Assembly (NCBI GenBank): GCA_025174535.1
Contig: JALBUN010000014.1
Location: 372,001-436,000, forward strand
Direction: 5' to 3'
DNA length: 64,000 nt
Source: Cantharellus purpuraceus
Taxonomy: Eukaryota; Basidiomycota; Agaricomycetes; Cantharellales; Hydnaceae
Shown: piece after piece, positions 1 through 10,922 of the stretch
Position numbering within the stretch: the first letter of the stretch is position 1
Layout of the letters: each line of letters opens with the position of its first letter
Program-made: the position numbers and the translations under genes
The notes under the pieces: model-generated
Told to the model about the DNA's origin: nothing
Database searches by the model: none
Seen by the model: the letters and a program-made list of their open reading frames with translations, nothing else

Positions 1-2412
1 GTTCAATGGTTGCCCGTCGCCCTGCTGAAGCCAGGCAGATAGATACGGGGTGCGTACAGCCAGAGGAACTGCGGGCGGATTTAGAGGTTCGGCCGTCCAT
101 GTGACCGCAGCATTAGCTAGGGAGGTAGCTAGAGGCGCGATCAGAACAACAATACGTGATAACATCGCAAACACCAAGTCAATCGGAACAAGGAATGGGG
201 CGGGTGTGGCCCTCCGAATCAATGGACTTTTAAGTCATGAAAATATGACTTTCCCCATAGATACGAGTGACTCATGGCCATGCGCACGGGGCCATATTAA
301 ACGTGGTCAGCTGAGACTTGGAAAGAATCTTCTTTTTTGAAGATAGTGCAGCCAGCAAGAATAAAGCCGAGTCCAGTGCGTGTTCGGAGAATTTGGATGC
401 ATCAAGCGTCACGCGACTCTATAAAGGTTTGTAGTCATGACAGGTGGAGCGTGGTCTTCCTTAGCAACGGCACCTAAGACCTTTCGCTTCGGATACAATA
501 TATTGGAGAGCCCAACGATACTAGTTTTTCCAGCCATGAATGCTTTAGTGCTGTTGAATCAGTGATAAGATAATTATAAGTCACTTGATCCACGTCGGAG
601 TTACAAAAAACTGCATTCCGTCCGGAGGTGGTTCGCAGAACATTAATGCGGACCGCGGCTGGGTCCTTTTGACCCGGGTGCACCTCACTCCCTCCCACAC
701 CCCTGGCCTGTAGTCGCTAGTAGGTTAGTGACGACTAACTAGAAGAACAGTTAACAAAACGACCATGCAGTCACCAAGCCAGCAACACACGGGCCAGGCC
801 TACTGGTACCCTGACGCCCGCTCCAGGTTCACCAAGTTCTATCAAGGACGGTTCCCCCGACAGGGCAACTTGCATCGAAGAGCTACAGAACACCAGGCTT
901 GGAGTCAACCTGGGCGGACTGACCACCGTGCCCGGATTGGAAGTTATGTAAGGTCGCCTCTGTGATTAACCTGCATAGCAATGAGCGCAGGCTTGTTGGA
1001 GAAGAGAAAGGGAAGACGGAATGGCCAGCTGTTAGCTTATTGATGCCATGGTACCCAGCCTTTAATACGTCAAGTATCGGCAGTGGTTGCCGTATTCTCG
1101 ATTTTTTTGTAGCAACAACGCAGTTACTAAGCACATGCTAATCATTCGGTACGCTACCTACGTCGATCCCCACATGAAACTTTATGTACTCTGCGCCTAC
1201 AGGCTGCATGCCTCTCCGTCCACCTGACAGGATCATTCACTATGAAAAAATATGAATCAGGTGTCATTATTGGATGACTGCCTGGATTCCACGAAATCCA
1301 GATATTAAATATGGGGTGTGCACAGCTAGAGAGAGGGCACGCAAGTGCTCGAGGCGTAGGTCCAGCTCTTCCTGTCAACTAAAAATTCAGCATGCCCTGG
1401 GGCGAGTAACAAGGTAAACCATCGTCGCACTCGCAAATGCGTTGACAAGCAGAGCCAAGAGGAGATACACTCATAGTCTCTAGAACAAGGCGATGTCCCT
1501 GAGCGCGGTAGCTGGGTTAAGAAAACGAGAGCAGTGCCAGGATCAGCGCGCGTTGAATATTATATTGTACAGTTGCGAGCAGGGAGTCTCTGACTAGAGT
1601 GGTTTGGGCAGCTTGAGATCAATGAATCTAGCCGTACACACCAGTATCACATTGAACCGTGCATGGAAGTCTCCCAGCATGAGCATCACAGCGCGGTGTT
1701 TAATGCTGCCAGAAAAGAAGGGGTGGTTTTGATTTATTTCAATAATTGCCCTACTAATTAGGATGACAGGTACCTCCTGATTTGCGTGGGTGAACGTTGA
1801 ACCAATGCGGTGGCGAATTGCTTGATTGTTTTGCCAAGTGCCTCGAACACAGTGCAATTCAACAATGTTGTCAACCCTGGGGCTGAAGCTTGAAGGCCTG
1901 ATATATCGCGATCGAGCCAACAGAGATTTCAAGTCAAGGCGACAACAGACGTCTGAGGATGAAGATCATGATGAGAATGCTGTGCTATCTGAGATGGGCC
2001 ATGATACCACAGGCAAAGTGGAACAAATTATGATTTGAGGCGAGTTGCTTTGTGACTGGCAACGTGTTTGTTGAACAAGACGTCTTGACTGACAACTTTG
2101 AAATGTGCTGTAGCGAGCGCTTTTCCGGCCGTCACCGTCACCAGACAAGTCACCAGCCGGATCCAGCTAGGCACCGTACATGCAAGATTCTCGTGTAACG
2201 GTGAACATCATGATCACGGTCCTGTTGATCATCAGTATCAACGGACAACCAAGCTACTCTTTGCTCAAAGCTTGTTTTGTTCATATGGCGATCAGTATCT
2301 TTGAACATAGATATATATACGTCAGCGTTCCTACAACCTAAAATAAAGCTCTGTATGTTGATGATGATGATGAACCATGCCATTACCGATAATGACGGAC
2401 CAGGTCACTGTG
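1..2412. other. No recognisable gene
   Basis: About 2.4 kb with only short open frames (112 codons at most, at 1594-1932 minus) and no recognisable domain, tRNA or repeat. Base composition is ordinary for the gene-rich half of the window. A multi-exon gene with short exons could be hidden here, but I could not assemble one. Confidence 0.4.
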
Positions 2413-3594
2413 CTAAGGACCGTTCAGGATCGACATCTTGCCACTCTTCGCAAGCTGTCCCTTTACTAACTTCAAAGAGTTGGACCAGCGTCGTCTCATC
2501 CACTCAGTAAAGTTCTCTCCTCGTGGTACGGCTGAGACCTCCACATCCCCATCTTTTATCGCCAAGGCAGGAAAATCCAATGTGTTCTCGACATATTGTG
2601 CATCATCCAAGGCTGATCTGTCCTTGCGACCCTCCCTTTCACCCTCGCCCTCGCCTTCACCTTCGCGTTCCTGTTCCTCACGAACCTCCCCAAGTGTCGA
2701 GCGTAGAGACAAAGCCTTCAAACTTCGCGATCGTCGCCGTTTTCTAACAATCACCGGGCCCGTGCCGGACGGCATCCCGGGATGACCAGACTCAGCAGAG
2801 TTATGAATGGAATTCATACTCCCATGTTCACTACGCCCTGCGCTTGAGTATGATGTGGTGGGGTCCCTGCGATATAGTTGTCTCCTTAGCGGGGAGGTAG
2901 AGGCAAGTCCGCCATCAGTAGGGCCGGGAGTATAGGGGGCTGCGGGTGCGGTCTGCGGTCTCCGTTTAGACGCCTTCACAGGCATGACAACACCTTTGAC
3001 ATGTGAGCGCGAAAAAGGTGGTGGTGCAGTTCTCGTGAGCCAGTTACGCGTTGAATCTGGGGAGGTATTGGGTCTAAATGAGGCAGCAGACGCGGGGCAT
3101 TGGGGTGGGGTTGATATGGAGATTGATGTATGGACGTGTGCGGGCAGAGGTGGTTGCGGTTGAAGTTTGATGTGGGAATGAGTCTGAGGATGCGACCCCG
3201 AGGGTATGGCGGGTGACAAGGGGGGGGAAGGAGTTATGGAATGAGAAGTAGCAGAAGAGACCGAGGATTTGTGAGAAAATTCGGACGTGGAGCGGGAGGG
3301 AGACGGTGTGCGCGACATCGATATGCTGCGCAGACTAGATGGGGGGGAGGGATGGAGGGTGGAGATGCGAGACGGGGTTGCTCCCCTGCGCGTCTTTTCA
3401 GAATCTACATAGTCTTCCTCTGTGTTGTCACTAACGGAAGGCCTAGAGATGGCAATAGCCGGACCTGCAAGTGGTGACGAGCGTAAAGGGTAACTCGAAG
3501 TGCGCGAGACATAGCGAGGCCGTGGTGCCTCTAGCACCATGCGAGGTGAGGGATAGACAGGCTGTGGCACAAAAGGTAGCGGGTCAACGCTCAT
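2413..3594 (-). CDS. Ser/Pro-rich low-complexity protein, copy A of a tandem paralogue pair
   Basis: Single open frame of 393 codons starting at an ATG (3594) that follows a CTCTCCAG acceptor-like sequence, so an upstream exon is possible. The protein is rich in Ser, Pro, Thr and Arg and is predicted mostly disordered. About residues 180-210 hold a block reading RNWLTRTAPPPFSR followed by VVMPVKA. The same block occurs in the next gene on the same strand (4657-5577), and both proteins end in a short basic, Trp-containing tail (EWMRRRW here, RRKWPWDSF there). The stretch near residue 310 is Glu/Gly/Arg repeats. I do not recognise a named domain, and nothing suggests an enzyme. The pair is best read as a duplicated, fast-evolving fungal family whose conserved core is the NWLT-APPPFSR motif. 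Confidence 0.6.
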   Translation of the reverse strand: MSVDPLPFVPQPVYPSPRMVLEAPRPRYVSRTSSYPLRSSPLAGPAIAISRPSVSDNTEEDYVDSEKTRRGATPSRISTLHPSPPSSLRSISMSRTPSPSRSTSEFSHKSSVSSATSHSITPSPPLSPAIPSGSHPQTHSHIKLQPQPPLPAHVHTSISISTPPQCPASAASFRPNTSPDSTRNWLTRTAPPPFSRSHVKGVVMPVKASKRRPQTAPAAPYTPGPTDGGLASTSPLRRQLYRRDPTTSYSSAGRSEHGSMNSIHNSAESGHPGMPSGTGPVIVRKRRRSRSLKALSLRSTLGEVREEQEREGEGEGEGEREGRKDRSALDDAQYVENTLDFPALAIKDGDVEVSAVPRGENFTEWMRRRWSNSLKLVKGQLAKSGKMSILNGP

Positions 3595-4656
3595 CTGGAG
3601 AGGTCAACCAAGGCGTGAAGAACGATAGCGTACGCTTGGGAGCGATATTTGTAACGAGCCGGCCATTTTGTTCAGATACAAGGCAATGGAAACTGCCAAG
3701 ACCCTTTCAGGCACAACAATGCGTTCGGATACGGGGCACTGAGTAATCGTTTCAATTGGCGAAGGGTACGATAGAACCTCCGTGACGAGACAGTGTGAAC
3801 CCTTACAGTATAGATGCACGCCTTCGGAGCGTGGTAGGGCCTAGAAACTGATTGATATATGAAGGCAGTGCAATATGAGCTGCCAGAGATCTGACGCCTT
3901 TGCGCTACTTATAGGGCGCTACTATTCAAGTGGCCCGTAGCAGAACACACGGCGGTGGGCACAAGGGTCCACAGGTATGGGTAAGGAAGACGGAAGACTG
4001 TCATAATAGAGACATGGAGTGCAAAGCATTGGAAGGCCTTCGGGATGGAAGTAGGTAACCAGTTGTTTGAGTGGGCTGTGACTGTGGTTAAAGATGGTCA
4101 ACTTGAGTCTCTGTAGCAGATCCGTGACGTTTGTGACGGTGCCCTAAGGTCACGCATCTTTCTTTCCCCATTGCAGCATTAGGACTGCTACAACGATGCA
4201 AGGCTCCCCAAACGACATCTTACATGCTATGCTGCATTACCAATGTCGCCAGCTGTCATAGTTAATAGCTTTTGATACTGGAACGCCTAGCCATCATATC
4301 TTGTTCGTTCGCGCAAGACACCTGTGATGCCTCTGCGCTTTCCACAACCAATTTAGCTGCGGCAAGGTGCTGGCATGATTCGCTTTCTTGATCAGGATTG
4401 ACATGGCCGGATGCCGGTGAAAGTATATATTCCGTTTCTGCATAAACGCTGTCCTCGCTAGCACGTAACGCGGTTCGGTAGGTTATACAACCTGGTCACC
4501 GGCTCTGTCCTCCGTGGCAGCGATTGCCATCTTCCATCCTCTTTTCTTATCGCGTCGTAATCTGACATGAGCATACTTCTCAACTCCAGTGAAGATCCCT
4601 ATTCAGAAGTCCTGGTGAGGTAGCTATACAGAACAGTCCCATAAGACATACGCCTG
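3595..4656. other. Spacer between the two paralogues
   Basis: About 1.06 kb without a convincing gene. A 71-codon minus frame (3604-3819) lies just upstream of copy A and could be a 5' exon, but it shows no domain. Confidence 0.4.
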
Positions 4657-5577
4657 CTACACCGTCCCCTTCTTCCCTAGTCTCTTATCCACTATTCTCA
4701 GAAAGCTATCCCATGGCCACTTGCGTCTCAACCTCCTACCATCTACGCAGTCACCTTCGCCGACAGCAACCGATCTGAGTTCCCCATCGCCCGTGATGCC
4801 TTCGCGTGACCCTCTGCCGTCATTCTCATGCGCGTTTCCGTTATTTCTCCTCTCCCGGAGGCCAGGACGTCGACGCGAGGAATTAACGCTCAGTCCCCTG
4901 CTCAGCGTTACCCAACCGAGTGTGCGTTCCTCAGCAAGCCGGATGTAGGACTCTTTATCTTCTTCGGACCGCTGCATCCTCATACTCGTACGCGACTGCA
5001 AGTGCGATTCTGCGCGCCGATGACGGCCATACGCACTCCGTCTTCCCTCCTCTTCCTGCGCCCTTGACGTACTCTGTGTACGCCCAATTTGTCTTGGAAC
5101 CTCTTTCAGCGACCTCGCAGCCTTGACAGGCATGACCACTTCTGTCACCCCTTTCCGCGAGAATGGCGGTGGTGCTGTCGTGGTCAGCCAGTTCCGTGTC
5201 AGATCTGCAGACGTATCTGGCAAATGGGTCCTGCGTGGTGCATGCTCCACATCAGGCGCTTGGTGAGCAGCGTCTGCTTCAAACGTGCAGGATAGCGCAG
5301 GTGCAGATGCGATTGTGCTCGAGTGAACGGAAACTGTGGATGACCTCGATCTCGGTCTGAAGGATGCTGTGTTTGTGTCCACAGTATCGATGCTAATGCT
5401 GCTGGGCATGGCTTTGGACAGCATGTTGTCTTGGCGAACAGGCCGCATAATAACAACGATTAATGTGTGGCTGACAGGTAGGCACGCGGACACTGCGTGT
5501 TCGGGTTTGCACCAGAACAAGGATAAAGAGCAAATAGCACTGATGTAAAGGACTTGTGTGTCCGCACGCTTTTTCAT
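4657..5577 (-). CDS. Low-complexity protein, copy B of the tandem paralogue pair
   Basis: Open frame of 306 codons. The first ATG (5577) gives a basic start followed by a hydrophobic stretch (about residues 9-23) like a signal sequence or anchor. A second ATG at 5448 (residue 44) would remove it and make the start resemble copy A, so the start is undecided. The conserved core RNWLTTTAPPPFSR followed by VVMPVKA lies at about residues 128-155. It is flanked by Ser-rich sequence before and by Arg/Glu-rich, probably disordered sequence after. The tail (RRKWPWDSF...KRLGKKG) aligns loosely with the tail of copy A. Orientation and core identity show a tandem duplication followed by strong divergence outside the core. 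Function unknown. Confidence 0.6.
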   Translation of the reverse strand: MKKRADTQVLYISAICSLSLFWCKPEHAVSACLPVSHTLIVVIMRPVRQDNMLSKAMPSSISIDTVDTNTASFRPRSRSSTVSVHSSTIASAPALSCTFEADAAHQAPDVEHAPRRTHLPDTSADLTRNWLTTTAPPPFSRKGVTEVVMPVKAARSLKEVPRQIGRTQSTSRAQEEEGRRSAYGRHRRAESHLQSRTSMRMQRSEEDKESYIRLAEERTLGWVTLSRGLSVNSSRRRPGLRERRNNGNAHENDGRGSREGITGDGELRSVAVGEGDCVDGRRLRRKWPWDSFLRIVDKRLGKKGTV

Positions 5578-5816
5578 CTAGGGCAGTATGTCTTTCCGCC
5601 TTGGTGTCTCGGCAGGAACATCCATAGGGAAGTCCGTGAATCGTCTCGGTTGTGCTCCTGTTACTTTAGGAGGTCATAGTTATGTATCGTGACTTGACCT
5701 GCTGATTGGGGTCTCAGGGGTACACGCAGCTCGTCTGAGGTGTCTGAAAATACAGTACATAACAACTGTCAAAGTGGCAGCTATGCATAGCAAATGGTCA
5801 ATCACAAACGTCCACA
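5578..5816. promoter_or_regulatory. Spacer: copy B upstream region and DUS3 3' flank
   Basis: 239 bp between the first ATG of copy B and the DUS3 stop codon. No distinctive element was seen. Confidence 0.3.
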
Positions 5817-8405
5817 TTAACCCTGCGCTTCTTCATCACCATGCGCATTGCTTCTGTGCTTCGGAGTGAAAACAAAACGCTCTGGCGCTGGACCCAAGAA
5901 CATTTCCGAGATCTTTACCCACGTCCTGCTGTCACCACTAGCTAACATTGATTCTGCGCTCGTAGAATAATCAGCTTCGGGGTTTCAAAAGCATAGAGCG
6001 GACACACCCAGTTCATCGCGGCCACGATATGAAGGAGGGCGGTCATTTAATCTCCCGGGAAGCCTCTCCAGAAGGCCAATGGGAATGTATCGGTATTGGA
6101 AAGATAATGCTTCACATAGGTACCGTCGGGTGGTATTCACACCGGCAGTATCTGAACCGAAATGGCTGACGAACAAAATTGAAATTTTCACGGCGCTCGA
6201 CGTGGCAAACGATAACGTACTTCAAGCCGAATTCTGCATACTACCGTGGCATCGCAGATTAACGGGCGGCATTAGAAGCTAGGAAAGATGCACGAACTTG
6301 TCTGATCAGATCCAGGCGCTCCCTGGAGCTAATGTCCCACTCTCTCCGCTCTTTGATTTCCGTGAAAATCCACGGTTTAATCAATGCACCCCGGGCAACC
6401 ATCACGCCGTCCACACCAGTCGATTCGACGGCATTCCAGTAACTCTCGGAGGAATAACAATCTCCACCGCCGAAAATGGGAATCGTAGGCACTGAATAGA
6501 GGATATGATGTCTTGTCACATCATTAGCATGAGTATCCGGCTTACAATCATCATCCTGCGTCGACACTCTGAGTGCCTCTACACATTGTTTAATGTAGTC
6601 CCAATCCGCAAGTTTAGTATACCGTTGTTGGCGAGTACGGCCGTGGATCTATCACACTGAATTGAGCAACATGGCTACAGTATCATGTGGCGCGAGTTTG
6701 CTCACGGTGATTGCACCAGCTCCCCATTCCGGGCCGACACGTGGCATGAGTTTATGGGCTGTATTTCGACCATCCTTGACACCCGTCCGAACCTTCAGTG
6801 TCAGAGGGATCTCTCCTAGAGCTCTGTTCATCCCGATGAGGATTTTGCCAAGTCTAACATGTTGATCCAGCACTGTTATTATGAATGACGTCGGTTGATC
6901 ATGTCTTCAGCTCATAAGAGGGTAGAAGCCACTTACGTGCAGACCCAGCACCATTCCTGAACACCAAGTCAATAGGACATCCGCAGTTCAAGTCAACAAA
7001 GTCCAGACTGCCTGCAAATTCTTTGGCCATGATCTCAGCAGTAGGTACGAGTGTCGCTGGTTTGTTTCCTGCAAGTTGGATTCCGAATGTACGTTCAGAA
7101 GGATGTCGTCGGACTAGGGACCATTCTTCTTTGGATGCTGTCAAAAAGGAGGTAGCAAAACCCATTTCACCGCATGTGATATCGGCACCGAATGTGGTAC
7201 ACAAACGTCGGAATGGCTAGACAGGGCATCGTTATCATCCCGCAGACAACGGTGGAAAGTTCTTAAATAATCACAAGATTTCCAACAGTAGTCAATGGGG
7301 CAAGATCTGTTTAGTACCGGCATCAGGACACCATTTTCATGGAGGCAAGGTCAATACACACATGTTTTACCCTTCCAATGCAAACGTTTCTTCTCGATGG
7401 GACGCAGGGGGACATCAGGAGTATCTTCTTGAGATTCGTCGAATTCCGTGACGACAACAATTCTCTTCCCTTCTTCGTCATAGGCCTCGCTAGCCTCTTC
7501 TTGCTTAGATTTTTGCTGCTGCAACACGTTGAGATACTCGGCAGCCACCGGTGTCGGATACTGATGTCAAATTGAGTCCTTGCATGTGAATTCGTAGAGT
7601 ATACGCACTTGTTTTGTACGAACTTGCTTCAGGATATCAGGTCTCAGAGAGTTCAGCTCCGAAACTGTGTTACGAAGCTCGTCTTCGCGGTTTTGGTCCT
7701 GTACTACTTCTATCCCGGGGTCATTATCAATTTTTCGGGCGTGCCCTCCCAAGAAGCGACACTTTAAGCCCTGACGACAATTGCCGCTTTCTTTAAATAC
7801 GGGACACGCTGTCGTGAAGTCCACCGAGGCAAAATCTGGGTCAGTTTCACCAGCATCTGGCAGCGTAACGAATGGAGGAGTAGTCAACAAGTCCCCCGAG
7901 GATGGAAACTTGATGTCTCTCGGTTTTCTCGACAAGTAGCTCTTCACGTCGTGTGTAAACCGACATCTATTCCGGAAGCCAAAGATCAGCGCTGTACGGG
8001 ATCTGATCGATACATTCACCGACTTTTCACCAAATTGGCAGTCAAGGCCCAATGCAAGCTTCCAACAGAGCACTTCTTCGTCCGTGACTTTACCAAACTT
8101 TCTGCCCTTGTTTGCCCCTCGATTCTTCTTCTTTTCTTCTTTCACCAACTTTTTCCTCTGAGCTCCCGAAAGCCTTTGTTTTTTTGTTGGTGGTTCATCT
8201 TCGTCACCAGAGCCACGATCACGCTCTGGGCTATTCTGAACTACCTCGGTAGTACCTTCTGCGGAATCGTCGTCTGGTAGAACTGTAGGTGGAACAGAAA
8301 TAATAAACCTGATTCAAGTTGAGCATCCAAGCTCTTCAGAGAGAGACGGGGATATATTTACTCGGGTTTAACAGGTGCGACACCTGAACGAAGGGGACTT
8401 GTCAT
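5817..8405 (-). CDS. DUS3: tRNA-dihydrouridine(47) synthase [NAD(P)+], Dus3
   Basis: Twelve exons (8405-8362, 8308-8024, 7966-7609, 7560-7362, 7306-7275, 7216-6937, 6872-6706, 6648-6546, 6491-6298, 6240-6221, 6165-6008, 5953-5817) give an in-frame protein of 658 aa. Dus3 reduces uridine 47 of tRNA to dihydrouridine using FMN and NAD(P)H. The N-terminal third holds a basic linker ([12 protein letters not shown]) and two CCCH zinc fingers: C-x8-C-x5-C-x3-H ending CRFTHD (an intron interrupts it) and [10 protein letters not shown]...CRFLGGH. The TIM-barrel domain shows [19 protein letters not shown], the catalytic-Cys motif [21 protein letters not shown] and IFGGGD. The C-terminal helical domain shows [10 protein letters not shown] and [14 protein letters not shown]. 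Zinc fingers plus this barrel distinguish Dus3 from Dus1, 2 and 4. Neighbours lie on the same strand but are not an operon. Confidence 0.95.
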
Positions 8406-8629
8406 GGACGCTCTGAATTGCGGAGTCGGAAATTCAACGCGACCAATCAGTGAACAACATTATAAGTTGAAGATGCTGTTACAACCAGCATCGTAGGCCC
8501 TGTGTCATCCCCAGTGGTATTAGAGACTAAACTTCGGGTTGGGGGAATCTTAGCTAAATTACGATCAGGCGATGCTCTTACACGATCACGTGCATATCAC
8601 GTGCGGTGACGGGTGTCCAGAATGTAACT
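8406..8629. promoter_or_regulatory. DUS3 promoter and RRP9 3' flank
   Basis: 224 bp between the RRP9 stop codon and the DUS3 start, both on the minus strand. It contains the palindromic stretch ATCACGTG at about 8585, a CACGTG E-box of the kind bound by fungal bHLH factors. A regulatory role is inference. Confidence 0.3.
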
Positions 8630-10783
8630 TTATCCAGTAGCCTTTCGTGTCCATAACGAAACTATCAGCGCCGAGTTCACAACCCCATCTCCGCTCAACT
8701 TAATCCACCGCCCCAGACGCGGTTCTTGGGCCACAGCAGCCACAACCAACACGCCACTGTGAGATTTTGGTATACGACCGTTGGGAGAATCATGCGGTTC
8801 AATTCCATTCGTTTTGACTGCATCTTTGTTAGCATTTGCAGGTCCGTTTGTAGGCGCAGGCCATTCCTCATCACAGGCCCAACCCTTTGGCGTGGCGATG
8901 AGTTGAAGCGAATTGATCAAGCCCGGGGTATCTATGAAGCCAATAGGGGAAAACGACCGCAGCGAGTTGTCTAATTTCCAAAACCGAATGCGTCCATCCC
9001 AAGACCCTGAAAGAAAGGGTCTATGTAAGCAGATACAGCGAAGAACCAGTTGGCTTTACGCACCGGATGCAAACAAATCTGCGTATCGCAAGCACGCCAG
9101 ACTCATTATCCATCTTGGGCGGCGCAACTTGCCCTCAGTGGACGATTCAATTTCTTCGAGCCCATGAGCCGTGGGGCAAGTGAAGATGGGTTTCTTCTTG
9201 TTTATAGACCACAGTGCAATAGACCTGGAGACCTGATTTAGAGCTGAACACGGAAAGGTAGAATGTGTCTCACTTACCCACTATCGCCACCACTCAAGAA
9301 CGTTTGCTCATCAACCATGGCAACACAATCCACACTCCCTTCCACCCATTTCTCCTTTTCCTTCCCTTTGCCCTTCCGGATCTTAGTGTCCGCCTCCACA
9401 TCTTGGTCTTCATCTAAAACACCTTCCAGAACATCCCTGGCTTTCGAGGAGCCTCCACCCCGGAACACAAGTTGTGTCTCGTCTGCAATCTTCCAAAACC
9501 GGACCGTTCTATCTCGGCCTCCACAGCTCACTGTTGTATCCCCTTTCAGGCTGTCAAGACCCGAGACAGAGTCTTGGTGGCCAAAGAGCGTCTCGACGTA
9601 ACCCATGACACCCGGTGAAAGATCAAACAACCTCAACGTGCGATCAGAAGACGCTGAATATAGGGTATTAGTGGACTTTCGGAAAGACAGTGCCTGAGGT
9701 CAAAGCGGGTCAGTCAATCTCCGTGATACCAGGTAACAAAACACACCGATATTGTGTCCTTGTGACCAGTAAATCCTTTTACCCATACCAAGCCTTCGGC
9801 CTTTTTGTCATTGCTGGGAGTGTCACTGTTTATACTGACATCCCAAACACCAACCCTTCGATCTTTACCGCCGCTGGCTAGATACTTTCCATCTCCACTC
9901 AATGCCAACGCCAGCACCTCATCACTGTGTCCATTCAGCTCGCCAGCTGGCGCCTTTCCCTTTCCCTTCCCGCCACTGCTTCTGGGTCCAAAACCCTGAG
10001 GTCGTAGTTTGGGAGCGTAGGAGAGCCGTTTTCCTGTCGCAACGTCGTTACATGACACACCGCCCTCCTTGCCTGCCATATAAAGCCTGGATGCATCATG
10101 GGAAAGAACAGCGGACGTCACTGCCATACGATGGCCTTTTATGCGGAGACGTGAGGGTGGAGGATCGTCAAAAACGATCTATGAACCAGGCTCAACTTTA
10201 AAGATATAAACATCAAGATAACAAGAGACGTACCGAGTCTGCAATAAAAATATGGAGTTTGCCAGCATTTTCCAGCTACCGAGTGTTAGAGCCAGGCTGT
10301 TAAACTTGTTCAACATGAGGACTTACAACATCCTCCTTCAACCGGGCAGAGATAATTTCTCGGTCAATTTCGGCAGCATCATACTCCCCCTCCCCTAAGC
10401 ACAGAAACCGCCATCAACCTTACCGTGAACATGAGCACATGAAGACACGTACCCCGCGCCAAGCCCTCCTTCATACTATCCAAATAAATCCTCGCTAGTC
10501 GCAGTCTCTTTTCCGCGGGAGTCTCGTTGGCATATTCCTCTCTATCACTCTCCGCCGAGTCCACATCCGACGCCCGCAAGTCCAGATCGTCAATGTCCGT
10601 ATGTGTGGCATCCGAGTCGAGTTCTTCATCCCGTCGCGGTTTTTTGCGCTGCTGGACAGGTGTCTTTGCGGCGGCTCCTTTTCCGCCCTTTACTCGGGTA
10701 GTCGTCTTTTGTGAGGAGGCAGCGCCTGCCTGGTTGTGTCGTTTCCGTTTTTTACTTGTCGAGGCGAAGAAGGCGTCAGGCAT
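8630..10783 (-). CDS. RRP9: U3 snoRNP WD40 protein Rrp9/U3-55K
   Basis: Seven exons (10783-10453, 10394-10327, 10275-10234, 10178-9747, 9693-9278, 9224-9064, 9006-8630) give 608 aa in frame. Rrp9 binds the box B/C motif of U3 snoRNA in the SSU processome and is needed for early 18S rRNA cleavages in the nucleolus. The protein starts MPDAFFASTSKKRKRH, a basic nuclear signal. An acidic region (DIDDLDLRASDVDSAESD) and the family segment ETPAEKRLRLARIYLDSMKE follow. The WD40 propeller shows GHSDEVLALALSGDGKYLAS, GGKDRRVGVWDV, GHKDTIS, SSDRTLRLFDL, GGRDRTVRFWKI, SIALWSINKKKPIF, WDGRIRFWKL and the terminal EPRLGRWIKLSGDG. Two insertions (Lys/Gly-rich in blades 1-2, EDQDVEADTK in a middle blade) lengthen it compared with yeast. 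The start at 10783 was preferred because the upstream in-frame extension lacks family features. Confidence 0.94.
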
Positions 10784-10922
10784 GTCGCAAAGGACACGAT
10801 CGAGCGAAATGGATTTTTTGACGGCTAAGCGCCTGCAAAGACCAATAATACTTCCGCGAGCACATTTTCTTGTGGTCCATATACATGACACCGATACAAC
10901 AAGAATTAATAATTTTACTAGG
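10784..10922. promoter_or_regulatory. RRP9 promoter and exonuclease 3' flank
   Basis: 139 bp between the exonuclease stop and the RRP9 ATG, both minus strand. AT-rich compared with the flanking exons. Confidence 0.3.
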
